Shown here: positions 26,583 through 38,425 of the stretch, in pieces
Position numbering within the stretch: position 1 is the first letter of the stretch
How the letters are laid out: the number at the start of each line of letters is the position of its first letter
NCBI GenBank assembly: GCA_030141605.1
Contig: JAQGDQ010000981.1
Location: forward strand, 1 to 64,000
Origin: Tubiluchus corallicola
Taxonomy: Eukaryota > Priapulida > Priapulimorpha > Priapulimorphida > Tubiluchidae
DNA: 64,000 nt
Direction of reading: 5' to 3'
Made by a program: the position numbers and the translations under genes
Notes under the pieces: model-generated
What the model was told of the DNA's origin: nothing
The model's input: only the letters and a program-made list of their open reading frames with translations
Database searches by the model: none

Positions 26583-26684
26583 TTTTACTAAATTGACCAT
26601 TTTTGTTAGCATAAATTCTGTTGCTGAGAGCAGTGTCATCTTGGGTGGTCTGCTGTTGTGTCCCTTTTTCTGGTGGATTTGCAA
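26583..26684 (-). CDS. PDE1: PDE1 exon 2, common N-terminal exon
   Basis: Acceptor TTTTTATTACAG, donor AAAA|GTAAGT, phase 1 at both ends. It encodes the split Val52 plus ANPPEKGTQQQTTQDDTALS NRIYANKNGQFSK (to residue 85). Polar and Gln/Asn/Thr-rich, so likely unstructured, with no counterpart in vertebrate PDE1. It is accepted because both first exons end in the matching phase, both splice sites are strong and the reading frame continues into exon 3. Confidence 0.72.
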
Positions 26685-28273
26685 CTGTAATAAAAATAAA
26701 TAATTAGTTAACGTAAACTCTGATAGCGGTTACAGCTTTTGTAAAGACATGAGGAAATTTTTATTTACTGCAGTATACTATGTGGTAATTTATATGTTAG
26801 TCGAAATGCTGTTAATGTAATTCATTAGCACATAATACATTTATTTAAATTAAAGTGTGCCCTTGGCACTTGGCTGCACACAACTGGCACGTATTACAAT
26901 GTTGTATAGCCCTGGTAGGGGGGGGGGGACAAAACTGCACCAGCTTTTTGTGTTACACCAATGAAATTTGTTATAGCGCGGTTTTGTTGAGTTACTGACG
27001 CAGCAGCGATGTTTGACATTTAGGATTACACGTAGGATTAACTAACAATGTTACAGCCGCTAATGCAATTGCTATTTTCGTAAACGACCAGGTATTAAAC
27101 TTTGTGTATAATTAATTACTGCAAATTCTGCGAAGTTCATAGGAAGACTCCCCTAGTTTATAGTATCGTTGTTCATGCTAGGTACACTGTCCGGGGACTA
27201 AGTAAAATCAGACAACAAACAAACGATAACTGTATAGCAGTTACGGTATGATGTGTTATGTCAATAAATTTTTGGCAGTTGTTAAGCCTACTGGATTAAG
27301 TCAAGATAAGCTTCGTATTGGTGAAATGCATAATTATAGTCATGACGTATGATTTACAAGTAGTTGCTGCCTGCAGAACTTTCCCACGTAGATTTTCATA
27401 CTAAACGAACCTAAAGGGCTAAATTGGACAACTTAATGGAAAAAATTGGACAATGTTTATGCCTTTAGACAATGGTCATTGATGCCAATGTCGCATCGCA
27501 CAATAACAATTGAATTGAATTGAATTAAAATTCATTTTTCTCCATTTACAAAATAATAGCGTTTAGCGTTCGACGTCTGTTTATTTCACATGAATTCACT
27601 TTTCTAACCTGCCTGTTCCAAATATATCACTATGATAAAAGATATAAGTGATAGAGATAACTTTTTCCACTGAGCCAAGTTTTCGAAACTTGAAAGCAGT
27701 TCAGGAGTCTGAGTACGAGAGTTCACTGAGTGACTGCCAGTGTGTCTGAGTGTGTCAGCTTTTCGTTATGTTTTTTAACAGCCAGCGCTTTACTAAATCA
27801 GGAAACTTTTTTTAACTAGGTAACATTTGTGGTGTGCCGGCTGGTACTAACAATTAGTAGATTAGTGACCTAGTTGTAAGCTTAATGTCAGCTCCAACAA
27901 GGAACAAGGAAATTTACTTGTCCATAAAAAGAAAAAAATCAATACCCCTATAACGTCTAAAAAGGAGGTAGCTAACATATGCATATTTACAGTTAGGTTG
28001 ATGACTGAATGTTTAATTAAACAAAATTATAATGTATTACGTTACAGAGGCAGAAAAAAATGACAAAAAGACCTAATGCAACGGCCTAATGGACTCCTGA
28101 ATGCAACAAATAATTTTGTTCATTAACACTATGTCAGTAATAATGTGAACAGACAAAGTATAAGGGGATACAGCAATACTGAACATATTTTTAAATAAGT
28201 CAACCGATCATCAACTGACACTCTGTCTCTCAGCCAATACGACATCATTGCGAATCGACGAGAGTATTAGCCG

Positions 28274-28306
28274 TGACATCAGTTAGACATCAATTAGACA
28301 TCAGTC
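28274..28306. repeat. 11-bp tandem repeat, 3 copies
   Basis: GACATCAGTTA, GACATCAATTA and GACATCAGTCT lie head to tail. Confidence 0.9.
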
Positions 28307-28580
28307 TAATTTTCTTTTAGACGTATGTTAATTAGTATCATCAGACAAAACATCAAAAAGTACATTAGCTGCAGGAAAAGCACTAGTGAACTAGTGGATG
28401 TACTAGAACACTGAGCAACAAAAACGTCGGTCAGTTTACAGTAGTGTAATGGAGTATACAGCTTTATTACTAATAACATGTCCTCCATGCCATGTCAAAT
28501 GATAAGACCTAATATTACTAATAGATCACTAGTACCAATGATCGGGTTTGGTGGCTGATTGTAAGGAAAGCGGTAAAATG

Positions 28581-28787
28581 GGCAACGTCGATTGTGACGT
28601 TGCCAGTAAAACTAGTAACCTAGCAACAGCAGCCTTAACATTAGTTAGCAAGGTGCCAACATACGCCGCCTTAAAAGCCAAAATGTTAGCTGGCAAGATG
28701 CCAGCATACCTAGTAACAGCAGCAGCACCAACAGACCTAGTTCTAGAAGTCTGTCCGTAACGTTAGCTGGCAGAGTGCCAACTAACG
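28581..28787. repeat. Cluster of four short hairpins
   Basis: Four inverted repeats occur in about 200 bp. They are GGCAACGTC/GACGTTGCC with a 6-nt loop (28581-28604), GTTAGCA/TGCCAAC with a 3-nt loop (28644-28660), GCTGGCA/TGCCAGC with loop AGA (28689-28705), and CGTTAGCTGGCA/TGCCAACTAACG with loop GAG and one mismatch (28761-28787). The last three share the core GTTAGCtGGCA-nnn-TGCCA. The plus-strand open frame over them has a repetitive composition and no family motif. Confidence 0.8.
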
Positions 28788-30285
28788 CACGAATTATATG
28801 CATGTTCTAGAATCTCCCATATTGGGTATGTAGGTCTGATTCCATCTGAAAAATGACTGACCATGCTAATCTTTCCACTGAATGGAAGCACATCAAATTC
28901 ATACTAGCCTACTGAACTTATTACAACATAATTTTAAAAGTAAACAGCCAATGCTATTAGTCTTCAGGTCTGTAAATATTGAGCTGAGCTGAAACTGGGG
29001 AAGATATCCTATGATCCTCCCGGACAACCCATGCCACGGCCATACAGCATGAAACTCAATTATCACTATCTGAACACCAAAAGCGAAATAAGTCGGATCA
29101 GTTACCCAAGCACGAGCAATAGGCAGAAGTAGGCCGTTCGATATTTTCATTCAGTTAATGCTAACGTACAGATCTCTTATGTATTTGCTTACTTGGGCAA
29201 TGATTACCCATTGGAGCGTGACAAGTGTGGGGCAGTGCGAAAAACAATTAAAATGAAGCCGCGTGCACGGATGACTTCCTCACAAATGGATGAGATGACC
29301 GTGATGATGTCTTTCATTTTTGAGAAAACTCATTAAGCGTTTTCAAAATTTCGTCAGTCTTTTGCAGATTGTCTTTTTCAAGTTCAGTTTAATACCCTTT
29401 TATGCCTCGCTTGGCTCAAATGATTTTAGTTTCAAGACTCATTTTCGCAGACTAAATTTTTAAGATCGAAACTGAAATTCTGTTGAACATAAATCGGCTT
29501 ATTTGACCAGCAAATACGAAACAGTCCATATCTGGCCTAAAAGCGGAGTTTTAGTTTCCAGCGCATGCTGAATGAGGTATAATTAGTATTATGTTGGCCG
29601 TTCACTTTGTCAAATATTGCTTGTCCCGCTCCTGTTCAAGCATTAAATGAAGTAAGAGAAATTAAATTGCTAATCTTCGGTTAATTGGGCCACATTTTTA
29701 CACTTGGTGAATTTATTGCACATCACGTTTTAAAACAATACGTGTATTTATCACACAGGATTTTTATAATACTAAATTTTCACCAAAGCAAAATTTGCCT
29801 GAAACAAGACACCAAGCAGCAGCTACCTTAGACTGCAATGTGATCCTGTTATTCTAGACAATTTAGTTCGAGTTTTATATCCGTATATAAATGTTAGCAA
29901 AATCTGTCAGTTTGTCTAGATTCTAGAAAAACTGGAGTAATCATTAGGCTTAATCTGTCTGGAGTTTTTGAATTATCATCACGTTTTATTCGGAACCACC
30001 TGCGAACGCAATAAGAGTTTGACAATAAGCGTGATAAACTGCAGATTATTTTCCCGCAGAACATTAACGCAAATTTTTCGCTCGTCATGGCATTTTATTT
30101 TACTGCGAAGTTTATTTTCGACTATAGAAGAAACAGTTATAGATTAAAATATAAAACACGACGCTGAAAGGCTTTGAGAACTGTCGGAATGAGGCTGGTG
30201 TGTTTTATGTGCTTAACTCGCTATTTATATAGAAGTTGACAATACCCATGCCTTACGGTAGTTCTTATAATTGATATCCACCCAT

Positions 30286-31222
30286 TTCGCCAGTAAAATT
30301 TCTCTCCTATGTTATCTCTTTTTACTTCTAACAAAATGTTTCAGTTCGCCAGCAGTACGATTCGCCAATAAAACTGCTCAACTATGTTAATACCGTATCC
30401 ATAATTTTTGTCAATATTACGGTTCGCCAGTGGTTTATTCGGATAAAGAATTTTGTTTACTTGTAGTATCTCATATTATATCCGTTTGTTTATCATTTAA
30501 TGTCGAAATATCATGTAAAGAGCAGAAAAAGATTGATTTGTGTATTCAAAAACTCCAACTACAAATTAGGTCAGAATTTTTACTTCGCATTTAATATATT
30601 ATTACTTGCAAAACGAGTTTTTTGGTCTCGTATTTAGCTGAAGCTAACAAGCTATTTAGTTCAAGTATTCAACGTCAGCAAAAGCCCGTGCAGCTTCATA
30701 TAGACAAAATTTAATAGCCGCGTTGCAAGCTTCACTGCTAGAAAATTGTGACGTAAAGCTACTTTTACAGTGAAACACAAGATGAGCCTGGAACATCAAG
30801 GTTTATTGCTTTCTTACATTGCTTTCTTGCTTAGGTCAACATTACATGTAACGTAATGGTCCAAATGCATTCTTATCAGGGCTTTAAAATCAAACGATAA
30901 ATAAGACGAAGTACACATAGGGCAATTTTTGCATAAACAATCTGCCGCCTAATAATAACATAGCCGAAAAATTCGACTTGCCAACCGTACCATTGGCGAA
31001 CAAAAACAATTTATTTATGGTCAAGGTATTAACATAGTAGAGAACTTTTATTGGCTAACTCTACTAGTGGCGAGTCGCACCACTGGCGAACCACATTACT
31101 TGCGAACAAGAACAATTTGTGATGGTTAAGGTATTAACATAGTACAAAATTTTTTTTGGCGAAATTGTATACTGGCGAACCGCATCACTGGCGAGCCGTA
31201 TTAGTGACGAACTGTACCACTT
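30286..31222. mobile_element. Fold-back-like element with modular inverted arms
   Basis: The left arm (30286-30434) has repeated TTCGCCAG motifs. The right arm (30981-31222) has the complement CTGGCGAA many times. The right arm holds two direct ~106-bp copies (starting at 30995 and 31101) sharing GGTATTAACATAGTA and AACAATTT blocks. The left arm holds one and a half diverged copies in inverse orientation, with ACTATGTTAATACCGT. The ~550-bp centre has no coding potential that I can see. No clear terminal repeat or target duplication was found, so exact ends are uncertain. Likely a non-autonomous DNA transposon. Confidence 0.65.
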
Positions 31223-34002
31223 GAGCTGTCGATGTGACATACAATCCTTATAATTACATCGATGGCAGTACTAAATGGCACGTAAAATTAGAGATTTGGG
31301 AGTGGATTGTTGCGATGTTTTTTTTACAAGGTTTGCAACTCAGCAGTAATGTTTCGATAGTACGATCATGCAACTACTATAAGATTGATCAGGCATTTGT
31401 AGAGAATTATATGCTCAAATGCTTCTCGCAGTAAAGCCGCGTTGCATAAACAGTACCTGTGGCCACATAACTTTGCATTCAAGGAAAGTTTCACTCACAC
31501 GTAATTATGTGAAGAAAATGAAAATGTTCAAAATCTAAACCAATCCAAGCCTAGAGCACCGCGAAGCCAAAATTGCAGAGAAGGGTGTTTGATTGACAAA
31601 AAAGAAATCTTTTGTCGCGCTAATTACTGTATACACTAACAATAAAATGAAGTCAGCGGAGCGGAAAAAGGTACCACGAATCACAATTTTTCTCCTGATA
31701 TGCGATTTACTGAATTCCGTTTTAATTCTGTCCATTTTTTGCTGTATTGTCCCTAATATTGGCGTTCTACAACTCAGTTTCCCAATCAGGGTTGTATCGT
31801 CTTTCTGATGATAAAAACCGTCTTTCTTATTTTTGCTAAGTTTTTAGTTCTTGAAATATAAGAAAACAGTCCATTGAATTCTTGTATAGTTCAGGAGAAA
31901 CCAGAATGGTTTTCAGTAAAAACGCGTAGAATCCACACGAGGCCACATTTGACTGGGAAAATGCAAGGATGAATTTCCTGCGGATTCTCGTGAAATGTTA
32001 TCTGATCATGGCATTCATGTTGACTTTTCAAATGATGACATTGACGAAGACGTCAGTCATGGGGCGAGGGGGGGGTATCAAAAGCCAAATATTCAAAAGA
32101 GTGAATATAAATCTAAATATATTTAATTAACGCTGTTGCAAAGATTTGATTCTTATGTACGATTCGCAAGTGGTAACACACGTCTATAATGTATGTATTC
32201 AACTTATTTGACCTTATATAATATTTAAGCTTTGCTAATGTCAAACTGAGATACATGGCAAATGTTAGCTTCTAAAACGAGCTTTTTCACGCACATAACT
32301 TGTTTACATAACTCTTAAGGCTCATTTGTTCAAACTTGTCTAGTTTTGTGATATCATTCTACCCAAGAATCATAAAAGCAGTGGTAAAACGCAGTGCACA
32401 CACCAGTTTCGAAAGGAAGCAACAATCATTTCTCCATTCTTATTTTCTTCTATAACTTACACTCGAAGACTTAGAAAAATATATTTCCCTATGCCAACAA
32501 TAAGAAATCGATCCAGAATAGGGTTTATGTGTGCCACTGATTTTTCTTAATTACAGCACGGAATAACCTTTACATATTACAAAAGTTTACGAAAAGAAAG
32601 TTCTTCAAAAGTCGGGAAAAAGTGTTGTGTACAGCAAGCAAATGGCTACGTTATATTATATGATATGGGTCCTATTTTATTCGGATAATTATAACACAAG
32701 TTGTATAAAATCAATCTCAGAAAATCAATATTACACTGTCTGTGTATTAACATGTGTCAAAACTAAGTTCTATAAATGAAAACGACAGCTTTTATAGTTC
32801 GTTAGGTAAATTAAGGAGTTAATCCAAAAGAACTATTGTCTGAAAACATTATGCAAATCAGATAGTCTTGCCATTTAAATTTTGTCGGACTAGTCAGGTA
32901 ATTAAGCCCAATTTCAATTACAATTTAAGTCTGGTTTTGCATTAAAAGGACATTATTATAAACGTGTGGCATATGACCGCCAAAATTTCAAAGGACATTT
33001 CTTTAGGGCATAATTTCGTAACCATTAAAACAAGGTTTGGCTGAAATATTTTAATTAGTTGCTTTAGTTAAATTTTGGTAGTATATAAAGAAACTTGATG
33101 TTCAGCGTAAAAGACATCTAGCAAAAAAGGAACAGGAAGAAACGTAACTACCATCGTGATGGAAAATCAAAATTAAGACGTGCATAAAAGCTATTTTCTG
33201 AAATGATTTCCTATAATAAACATTAATTTGCCTAAGCAACGTAAGCTATGGAAGTGTATACGACACAGTCAAAAACACACAGCACATTACTGCAGTGACA
33301 CTGGAAGACAAAGTAGTTAGTTACTGAACTTCTCTAAAGGCGATTCGATCCATGTGTGGCATTTAATGTTAATGTTAATGCAAATGAATACAGACGAGTT
33401 TGGTGTAAAGCTTCACACATGGCTAAGACAAGACTGATGCACGGATTTCAGTAATTTACTATCAGAGGGTAACAGAGCATACATGACTTTATGTAGATTA
33501 GTGTGTCTCCTGCAACCCGAAAGGTTGTGCAATCTGGCTTCACTGAATTTCTCATCTTAGAGATGCTTCTATAGAATGACATCCAACAAATGAGTTAATT
33601 TATTAGCTAAGGTGCCTTTTTACTTCTTGCCGCATCTAGCACCAGTGGTTTTCCGTCGAGCACCCTTGATTACATATATTCTAACAGATTAACAGATGCG
33701 CTCATGTTATTTTAGCGTCCGTATAATAAATAGTTTGTGATGATAATGTGGTTTATAATGCCAGCAATTATAAATTAAACATGTGGTGTGCATGGTAATC
33801 ATTATTCAATGAATACACATAAATAGTTGTTTATTTTGATAATGGCAAACGTTGATATATTTGGGTCATCACACTAATAATAATGATGATGAAGCAACAT
33901 TTGAGAGAACTATATCAGCACGATTCATTGACTCTAAGCTCTCTGAAACAAAGAAAGAGTAACTTTTTTATTCTTAAATTTCTTGAGAAGAAGATGAAAG
34001 AG

Positions 34003-34115
34003 ATGCTTGAATCAAAATATGGCTAAAAATAACTGTACTAACTCTGGATTTGAACCAGGGCTAATTGTGTTACAAACTATATGTCTTAGTTCACTCAATC
34101 TCTTGCGAGAAAGAC
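34003..34115 (-). mobile_element. tRNA-derived SINE-like relic
   Basis: The minus strand carries GGTTCAAATCC (34046-34056), a near-perfect Pol III B box. Upstream is GAACTAAGACATATAGTTTG, resembling the A-box and D-arm side of a degraded tRNA. No intact cloverleaf. Boundaries are approximate. Confidence 0.5.
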
Positions 34116-34199
34116 AAGTTCTGGATCAATCCAATACTCTCATTAAACTTGTTCTCATTAAATGCGAGCAAACATACAGTCGAGAGAGAAAAACGTAAA

Positions 34200-34290
34200 A
34201 ACATGCCTAATAAATTTGAACCCTAGACCTCTGAATTACAAGCTCCACGTTTTTACACTATTCGATTGCTTAATCCCTTCTGACTGAACC
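34200..34290 (-). mobile_element. tRNA-derived SINE-like relic, second copy
   Basis: The minus strand reads CTTGTAATTCAGAGGTC then TAGGGTTCAAATTT, like the anticodon arm (TGT) and T-arm of a tRNA-Thr-type sequence. The B box at 34212-34222 is degraded. It lies about 170 bp from the previous unit, suggesting a dimeric or nested SINE. Confidence 0.5.
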
Positions 34291-34805
34291 CTAATAGTTT
34301 CTTCTCATTTCCTCGTTTTGACTGTAATTGGATTCAAAAATTTTATATAAATAATGAATGTAGGTTTATTCTACCTTTAAAATAATGAGGGGTCTGTAAA
34401 TGAAAAGTCAAAATCCAGTAATTACAAAATGCATTATCTCTATCATCTCAAGTTTCACCCTAAATTTCGAGCTTCTATTGCAAATCATAAGCGAGTAAAA
34501 GTCACCTAACAAGGTCACTAAAGGAACCCGCATGGTTGCATTAATTTTCATCTGTCTTATAAATTCTTCATTATTATTAAATGAATACAGGGCCGCAAAT
34601 AATGCATTGAGATTGCATACGTGCGACGCATGGTAAGAAACGGACACATTCGTCTTTTGCATGCGGTGAAAACCAATTTACGCCTCACCGGGCATTCGGA
34701 GTGAGAAACAAAATTGCGTTTATATTATGAAATCCTCAAGGGAAGGAAGTGAATGAGATACTGAAGTCTGTAAGCAACAAATTGCTTGCTTCTGGCTGCA
34801 AGAAA

Positions 34806-34872
34806 GATTAAACTTACCGTCGTGACGCTGTACCTTTAGCAACAATTAGTGTGCTCATGTTTGTGATTGTAT

Positions 34873-34915
<43 letters not shown>

Positions 34916-35006
34916 CACTGTAGCAATTACTTGATTCTGGCCCCTAGCAAGACTAGATTCACCTTCGTAACATAGTAAATACTGTGCCTTTAGCAGCAAT
35001 TAGTGA
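34806..35006. repeat. Diverged direct duplication flanking (TA)n
   Basis: The block CTTTAGCAaCAATTAGTG appears at about 34833-34850 and again, with few differences, at about 34987-35004. Between them is a TA run (34877-34906). The spacing is about 155 bp. Confidence 0.7.
34818..34858 (-). CDS. PDE1: Candidate third PDE1 first exon
   Basis: ATG followed by 13 codons (MSTLIVAKGTASR) and a consensus donor ACG|GTAAGT leaving in phase 2. Phase 2 does not fit exon 2 but fits exon 4 exactly, giving MSTLIVAKGTASR-R-LRYILRQLEK. This is the same arrangement as the short N-terminus of mammalian PDE1A2, whose first exon joins at RLRCLVKQLE. As sequenced, the product would meet the exon 4 frame conflict. 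The frame is also open upstream through the TA repeat, so the start is uncertain. Tentative. Confidence 0.3.
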
Positions 35007-36214
35007 GCTCGAAATCAGGCCCGAGTTTGTGTTTTACTGCTAGCATATAGTTGAGCAAAATAAAAAGGCCCGCATGCGTTTATGAGAGAGAAATGGGTTT
35101 ATAATTGACTGTTCCGTAGGTATGTCCAGAGTAAAATTATGATCACCAAAACGAGGTTCTGAGCAAAATATTAGAGAAATCCCGAGGGCATAAAATAGCG
35201 ATAATGGAGGATTAAGAAGGTTACCGGAATCCAACAGATAACAAATGGCAAAAGCTCCAAAATAAGACCTGACTAGATTGACAATACGATTTTCACTGGC
35301 TGTTGTACTCTACCAGGAAGGTTAAGGTAACGAGCAGCTCAGATGTGGTTGCACGATTTGTTAAGCCCCAGAATGATGTTTGTATGGCTTAGCTTGCTTT
35401 AGATTATAGCACCAGGTGTGAAGTATTAAATCTTAGCTACTTTTGTGAGATCCAACCAATTTATCAAGACACCACACAAGTCAACGCCAAGCAAATGAAC
35501 ATAAGGCTGCTCAGAAAGCGATAAAATAGCCCATATGATTAATAAGCAGTTTACCATTACAATGGCGAGAAATGGAAACGTATTTTTGGCAAAAAATATA
35601 ATAACCCAAGCTTGGCCGCTGTCAAATCTAATTAAATATTCCTTTAAGCATGTAAGGCGCTTTTGATCGAGAATTGTGTTTTTGAGGTATCGTAGTACAT
35701 ACTATGCTGACTAATATCAGCAAAAAGGATTTGTGGGGTACTTTATCCCGATTGTGGGGTGTCGTTATAATGCCAACGTGCTTGGGCAGCATTTGACATT
35801 AGGGTAGTCTCTAGCTAGCATGAAGCCATCCAAGCTGTATTAAATTTTGTGCTCAGGTTTCAATAGAGTCTATGACGATTCCATGTGTTTCTTAATTTTG
35901 GCTTTATTAGTTTTCAAACAATATTTGTTTGCATAATTCGTTTATTGCCTTGCACTTCTTATGCAATGATGTTTCTTATTCAGTTTTATTGTTTTTTTGT
36001 CTTACCACACTTTCAATGTACATATGAAATAAATATTACAATTGATGTATTGTTGTTCTGATGCTTCTGGCAGTTAGCTTGGATTTTATTTTCTTAGTAA
36101 TTGGACTTTAGAAAACTAATCGAATGGAGACTCAAACAAGTGGACTTTCTTGATTTTTCAACGCCTTTATTTCGACTTCCAAAAGAAAGCGACAGGAAGG
36201 CGGCTCGATCTAAG

Positions 36215-36290
36215 CCGCTTGTTAACGATGGTGATAACAGTGACGATGATGAAGATGACGATGACGACCACGGTGATTAGGATAGTGCAA
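36215..36290. repeat. Cryptic GAT/GAC repeat
   Basis: Degenerate GATGAT/GACGAC triplets. The plus-strand reading would be Asp-rich but is not part of a supported exon. Confidence 0.7.
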
Positions 36291-36780
36291 TGAAAATGAG
36301 AACGACGACAATGACAGAGAGAAGGTTAGATTAATTAAGCATAGCGCATTACTTCTTGACCACCCTTATTCACATGTACAGCGTACACTCGGAACCATTA
36401 CTCATTTCAGTGAACTAATTTAGGCTGTGGCATATTTCACTAATTGTGTTAACTCCAATGAATGCAGATCTTCTTAGAATATTTTCTATTCGCTAATAAG
36501 ACGTGACGGCTATTTCCTGCAAATAGCTGGCCTAGAAGATGTGAACTGAAAATGCTTTTAGGTAGATGCAATCCTTGTTTAGCCGACGTAAATCGAGTGG
36601 CTGTATCTTCCTTGATTACACAATATTGAAGCATTTTACTGTCCACCCACAAATACTAAATTTTGGCGCAGTGGTACAAGGGATAAAAATATGTAAATTG
36701 AAAAGTAGGCAGTTGTGTGTGTTTGGGCGACAGGTTGACAGTTTCCGAGTAGAGCAGAACAGGAATGTAATGAAAGAAAG

Positions 36781-36784
<4 letters not shown>

Positions 36785-36857
<73 letters not shown>
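36785..36857. repeat. (GA)n microsatellite
   Basis: About 73 bp of uninterrupted GA on the plus strand, roughly 660 bp downstream (in PDE1 sense) of the proximal first exon. Confidence 0.97.
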
Positions 36858-36860
<3 letters not shown>

Positions 36861-37263
36861 TTAAACAAAAACGAGAGAGTGAACAGAAAAGGATATTGTA
36901 GATAGGTTGGCAGTTTGCAAACAGAAAAGGAACGGTTGCTGTTTTTACCTTGCTGCTATTTTTCAATATTTTACTGTATTTCTTCAATAAACAAGAAGCG
37001 TGTCTTAGTATGTGCAAAGTTTTCGCGGTAATTAAGTTTTTGGTAGAATGTCTGAGGTTCAGCGTTTGCTAAATGAAGTACCGTATTTCAAAATGATGAC
37101 CACCTAGCCACCGATATGTGGACCCACAGCGAAAACAAAACGAAGCACCTCCTACTATTATTCTTTGGCTTGTGTCGATTAATGATGAGCATAATTATGT
37201 TAATATCTGCATTACATCACCAGAAAGTTAAAATAACCAGTCCACGATTCGTAGAAAGTTATG

Positions 37264-37308
37264 ATATGATATTGATTGATATGATATTATATGATATGAT
37301 ATCATTCA
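37264..37308. repeat. Degenerate (TGATA)n repeat
   Basis: Repeats of GATATGATAT/GATTGATAT type over about 45 bp, close to the proximal PDE1 first exon. Confidence 0.8.
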
Positions 37309-37514
37309 AATGATTTGTAATTTTGCTTTCAAATATATGTATAAGAATCTATAAAAATTTAGACTACTGTGTGGACGGCTTCAACAGGGCATATTTATGT
37401 AGCACAAACTTGATAGCTGATTATGAGTTTTCAGTTGGGGTTTAATTTACAGCAGGTGCGACTTTTGATAGCACTGGCCACCTGATATAACTAATCACTT
37501 TTATATGTACATAC

Positions 37515-37641
37515 CACGAGGCTTCTTAATGTTTTCCGCTGGACATACAAAGACCATTTTATAGTTAGATGCTTCTCGGCCCACATATATCTTTGGCTTA
37601 TCCATTTTCATTTTGTTAGTGCTGTTTTCGCTGTTACCCAT
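37515..37641 (-). CDS. PDE1: PDE1 alternative first exon (proximal)
   Basis: The ATG begins a 42-codon frame, MGNSENSTNKMKMDKPKIYV then GREASNYKMVFVCPAENIKK PR. It ends in phase 1 at donor CGTG|GTATGT and joins exon 2 with a Val. An in-frame TAA lies eight codons upstream, so this is a genuine initiating exon if expressed. Gly at position 2 suggests possible N-myristoylation, but Ser is at position 7, not 6, so the site is not canonical. Unlike the distal first exon in sequence, it would give a different N-terminus, as alternative promoters do in mammalian PDE1 genes. Confidence 0.7.
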
Positions 37642-38349
37642 ATTAGCGCACTGTGGCACACGTTAATGCAATTTAAGAAAAGAACTTTAACAAAACCATG
37701 CCATACTCTAATACACTTGCTACCAAAATTCACAGTCGCTCATTTTGAAGCTGCCTAAAAACCCGCAGAATTCACAATGGTGCATGCATGGCAGGTGATT
37801 ATTAGTTAAACATGGACGAGTATCAGGCGGATACGGCTTCACGCGTCACACACAATGCGACTATTAGCTAGTAAGTACTGCAACTGATGAAGCAGCAGTT
37901 TCCATGAAGTAAACCAACTGTAAAACACTTGAAAAATCCACTGATAATGCTTGTCACGGTACACACCGTTCCTGCTCGAAAATAAAAATGTGTCATTTCA
38001 ATCAGCTGTGAACGTATAACAATTTTTACATAGATTAGACCCGTGAGCATTGAAATCGAAGACAATAGTCATTATAACGATGTTCGCACGCCCGCACGGC
38101 TGTCAACTGCGTGCATGTCTCTCTAATTCAAGCGCAGAAAATCAATGTCTGTGGCGTTAAACTTAAAGGCGCCACTAGTCAGTAACCACATATATTTATA
38201 GGTGAAGTTATAATAAGTAGCTTAGGCTTACTTAAAACATTACTACGCATTTTAACTGTGATAAGCTAGGATTAATAAACAGTTTATATAAAAACAGCAA
38301 TTAACCTACCGATTAATGAGTTCAGGTAAAGAAAGAACTAAAAACCGCA

Positions 38350-38425
38350 AGCCAAACAGGATTTAAACTCGAGACCTTGCGGTTAGCATTCACATATTCT
38401 AACCATTTGAACTACTGATCTGACA
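38350..38425 (-). mobile_element. tRNA-derived SINE-like or tRNA pseudogene
   Basis: The minus strand reads TAGTTCAAATGGTTAGAAT (A-box-like, 38396-38414), then TGCTAACCGCAAGGTCTCGA and AGTTTAAATCC (B-box-like, 38359-38369). Order and spacing are those of a tRNA, with a GCT-type anticodon region. The acceptor stem does not pair and the B box is degraded, so this is not an active tRNA. Likely a SINE head or pseudogene. Confidence 0.55.

Larger units (their letters stand above)
26685..37514 (-). other. PDE1 intron 1 (proximal part)
   Basis: About 10.8 kb between the proximal first exon and exon 2. It contains a G11 run (26918-26928), an 11-bp triple repeat (28274-28306), a hairpin cluster (28581-28787), an inverted-arm element (30286-31222), tRNA-derived relics (34.0-34.3 kb), a candidate small first exon (34818-34858) and (GA)n (36785-36857). 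No other coding exon is supported. Confidence 0.6.

Noticed and set aside
28548-28760. 70-codon plus-strand Ala-rich frame
   Set aside because: Produced by the repeated hairpin units rather than a gene.
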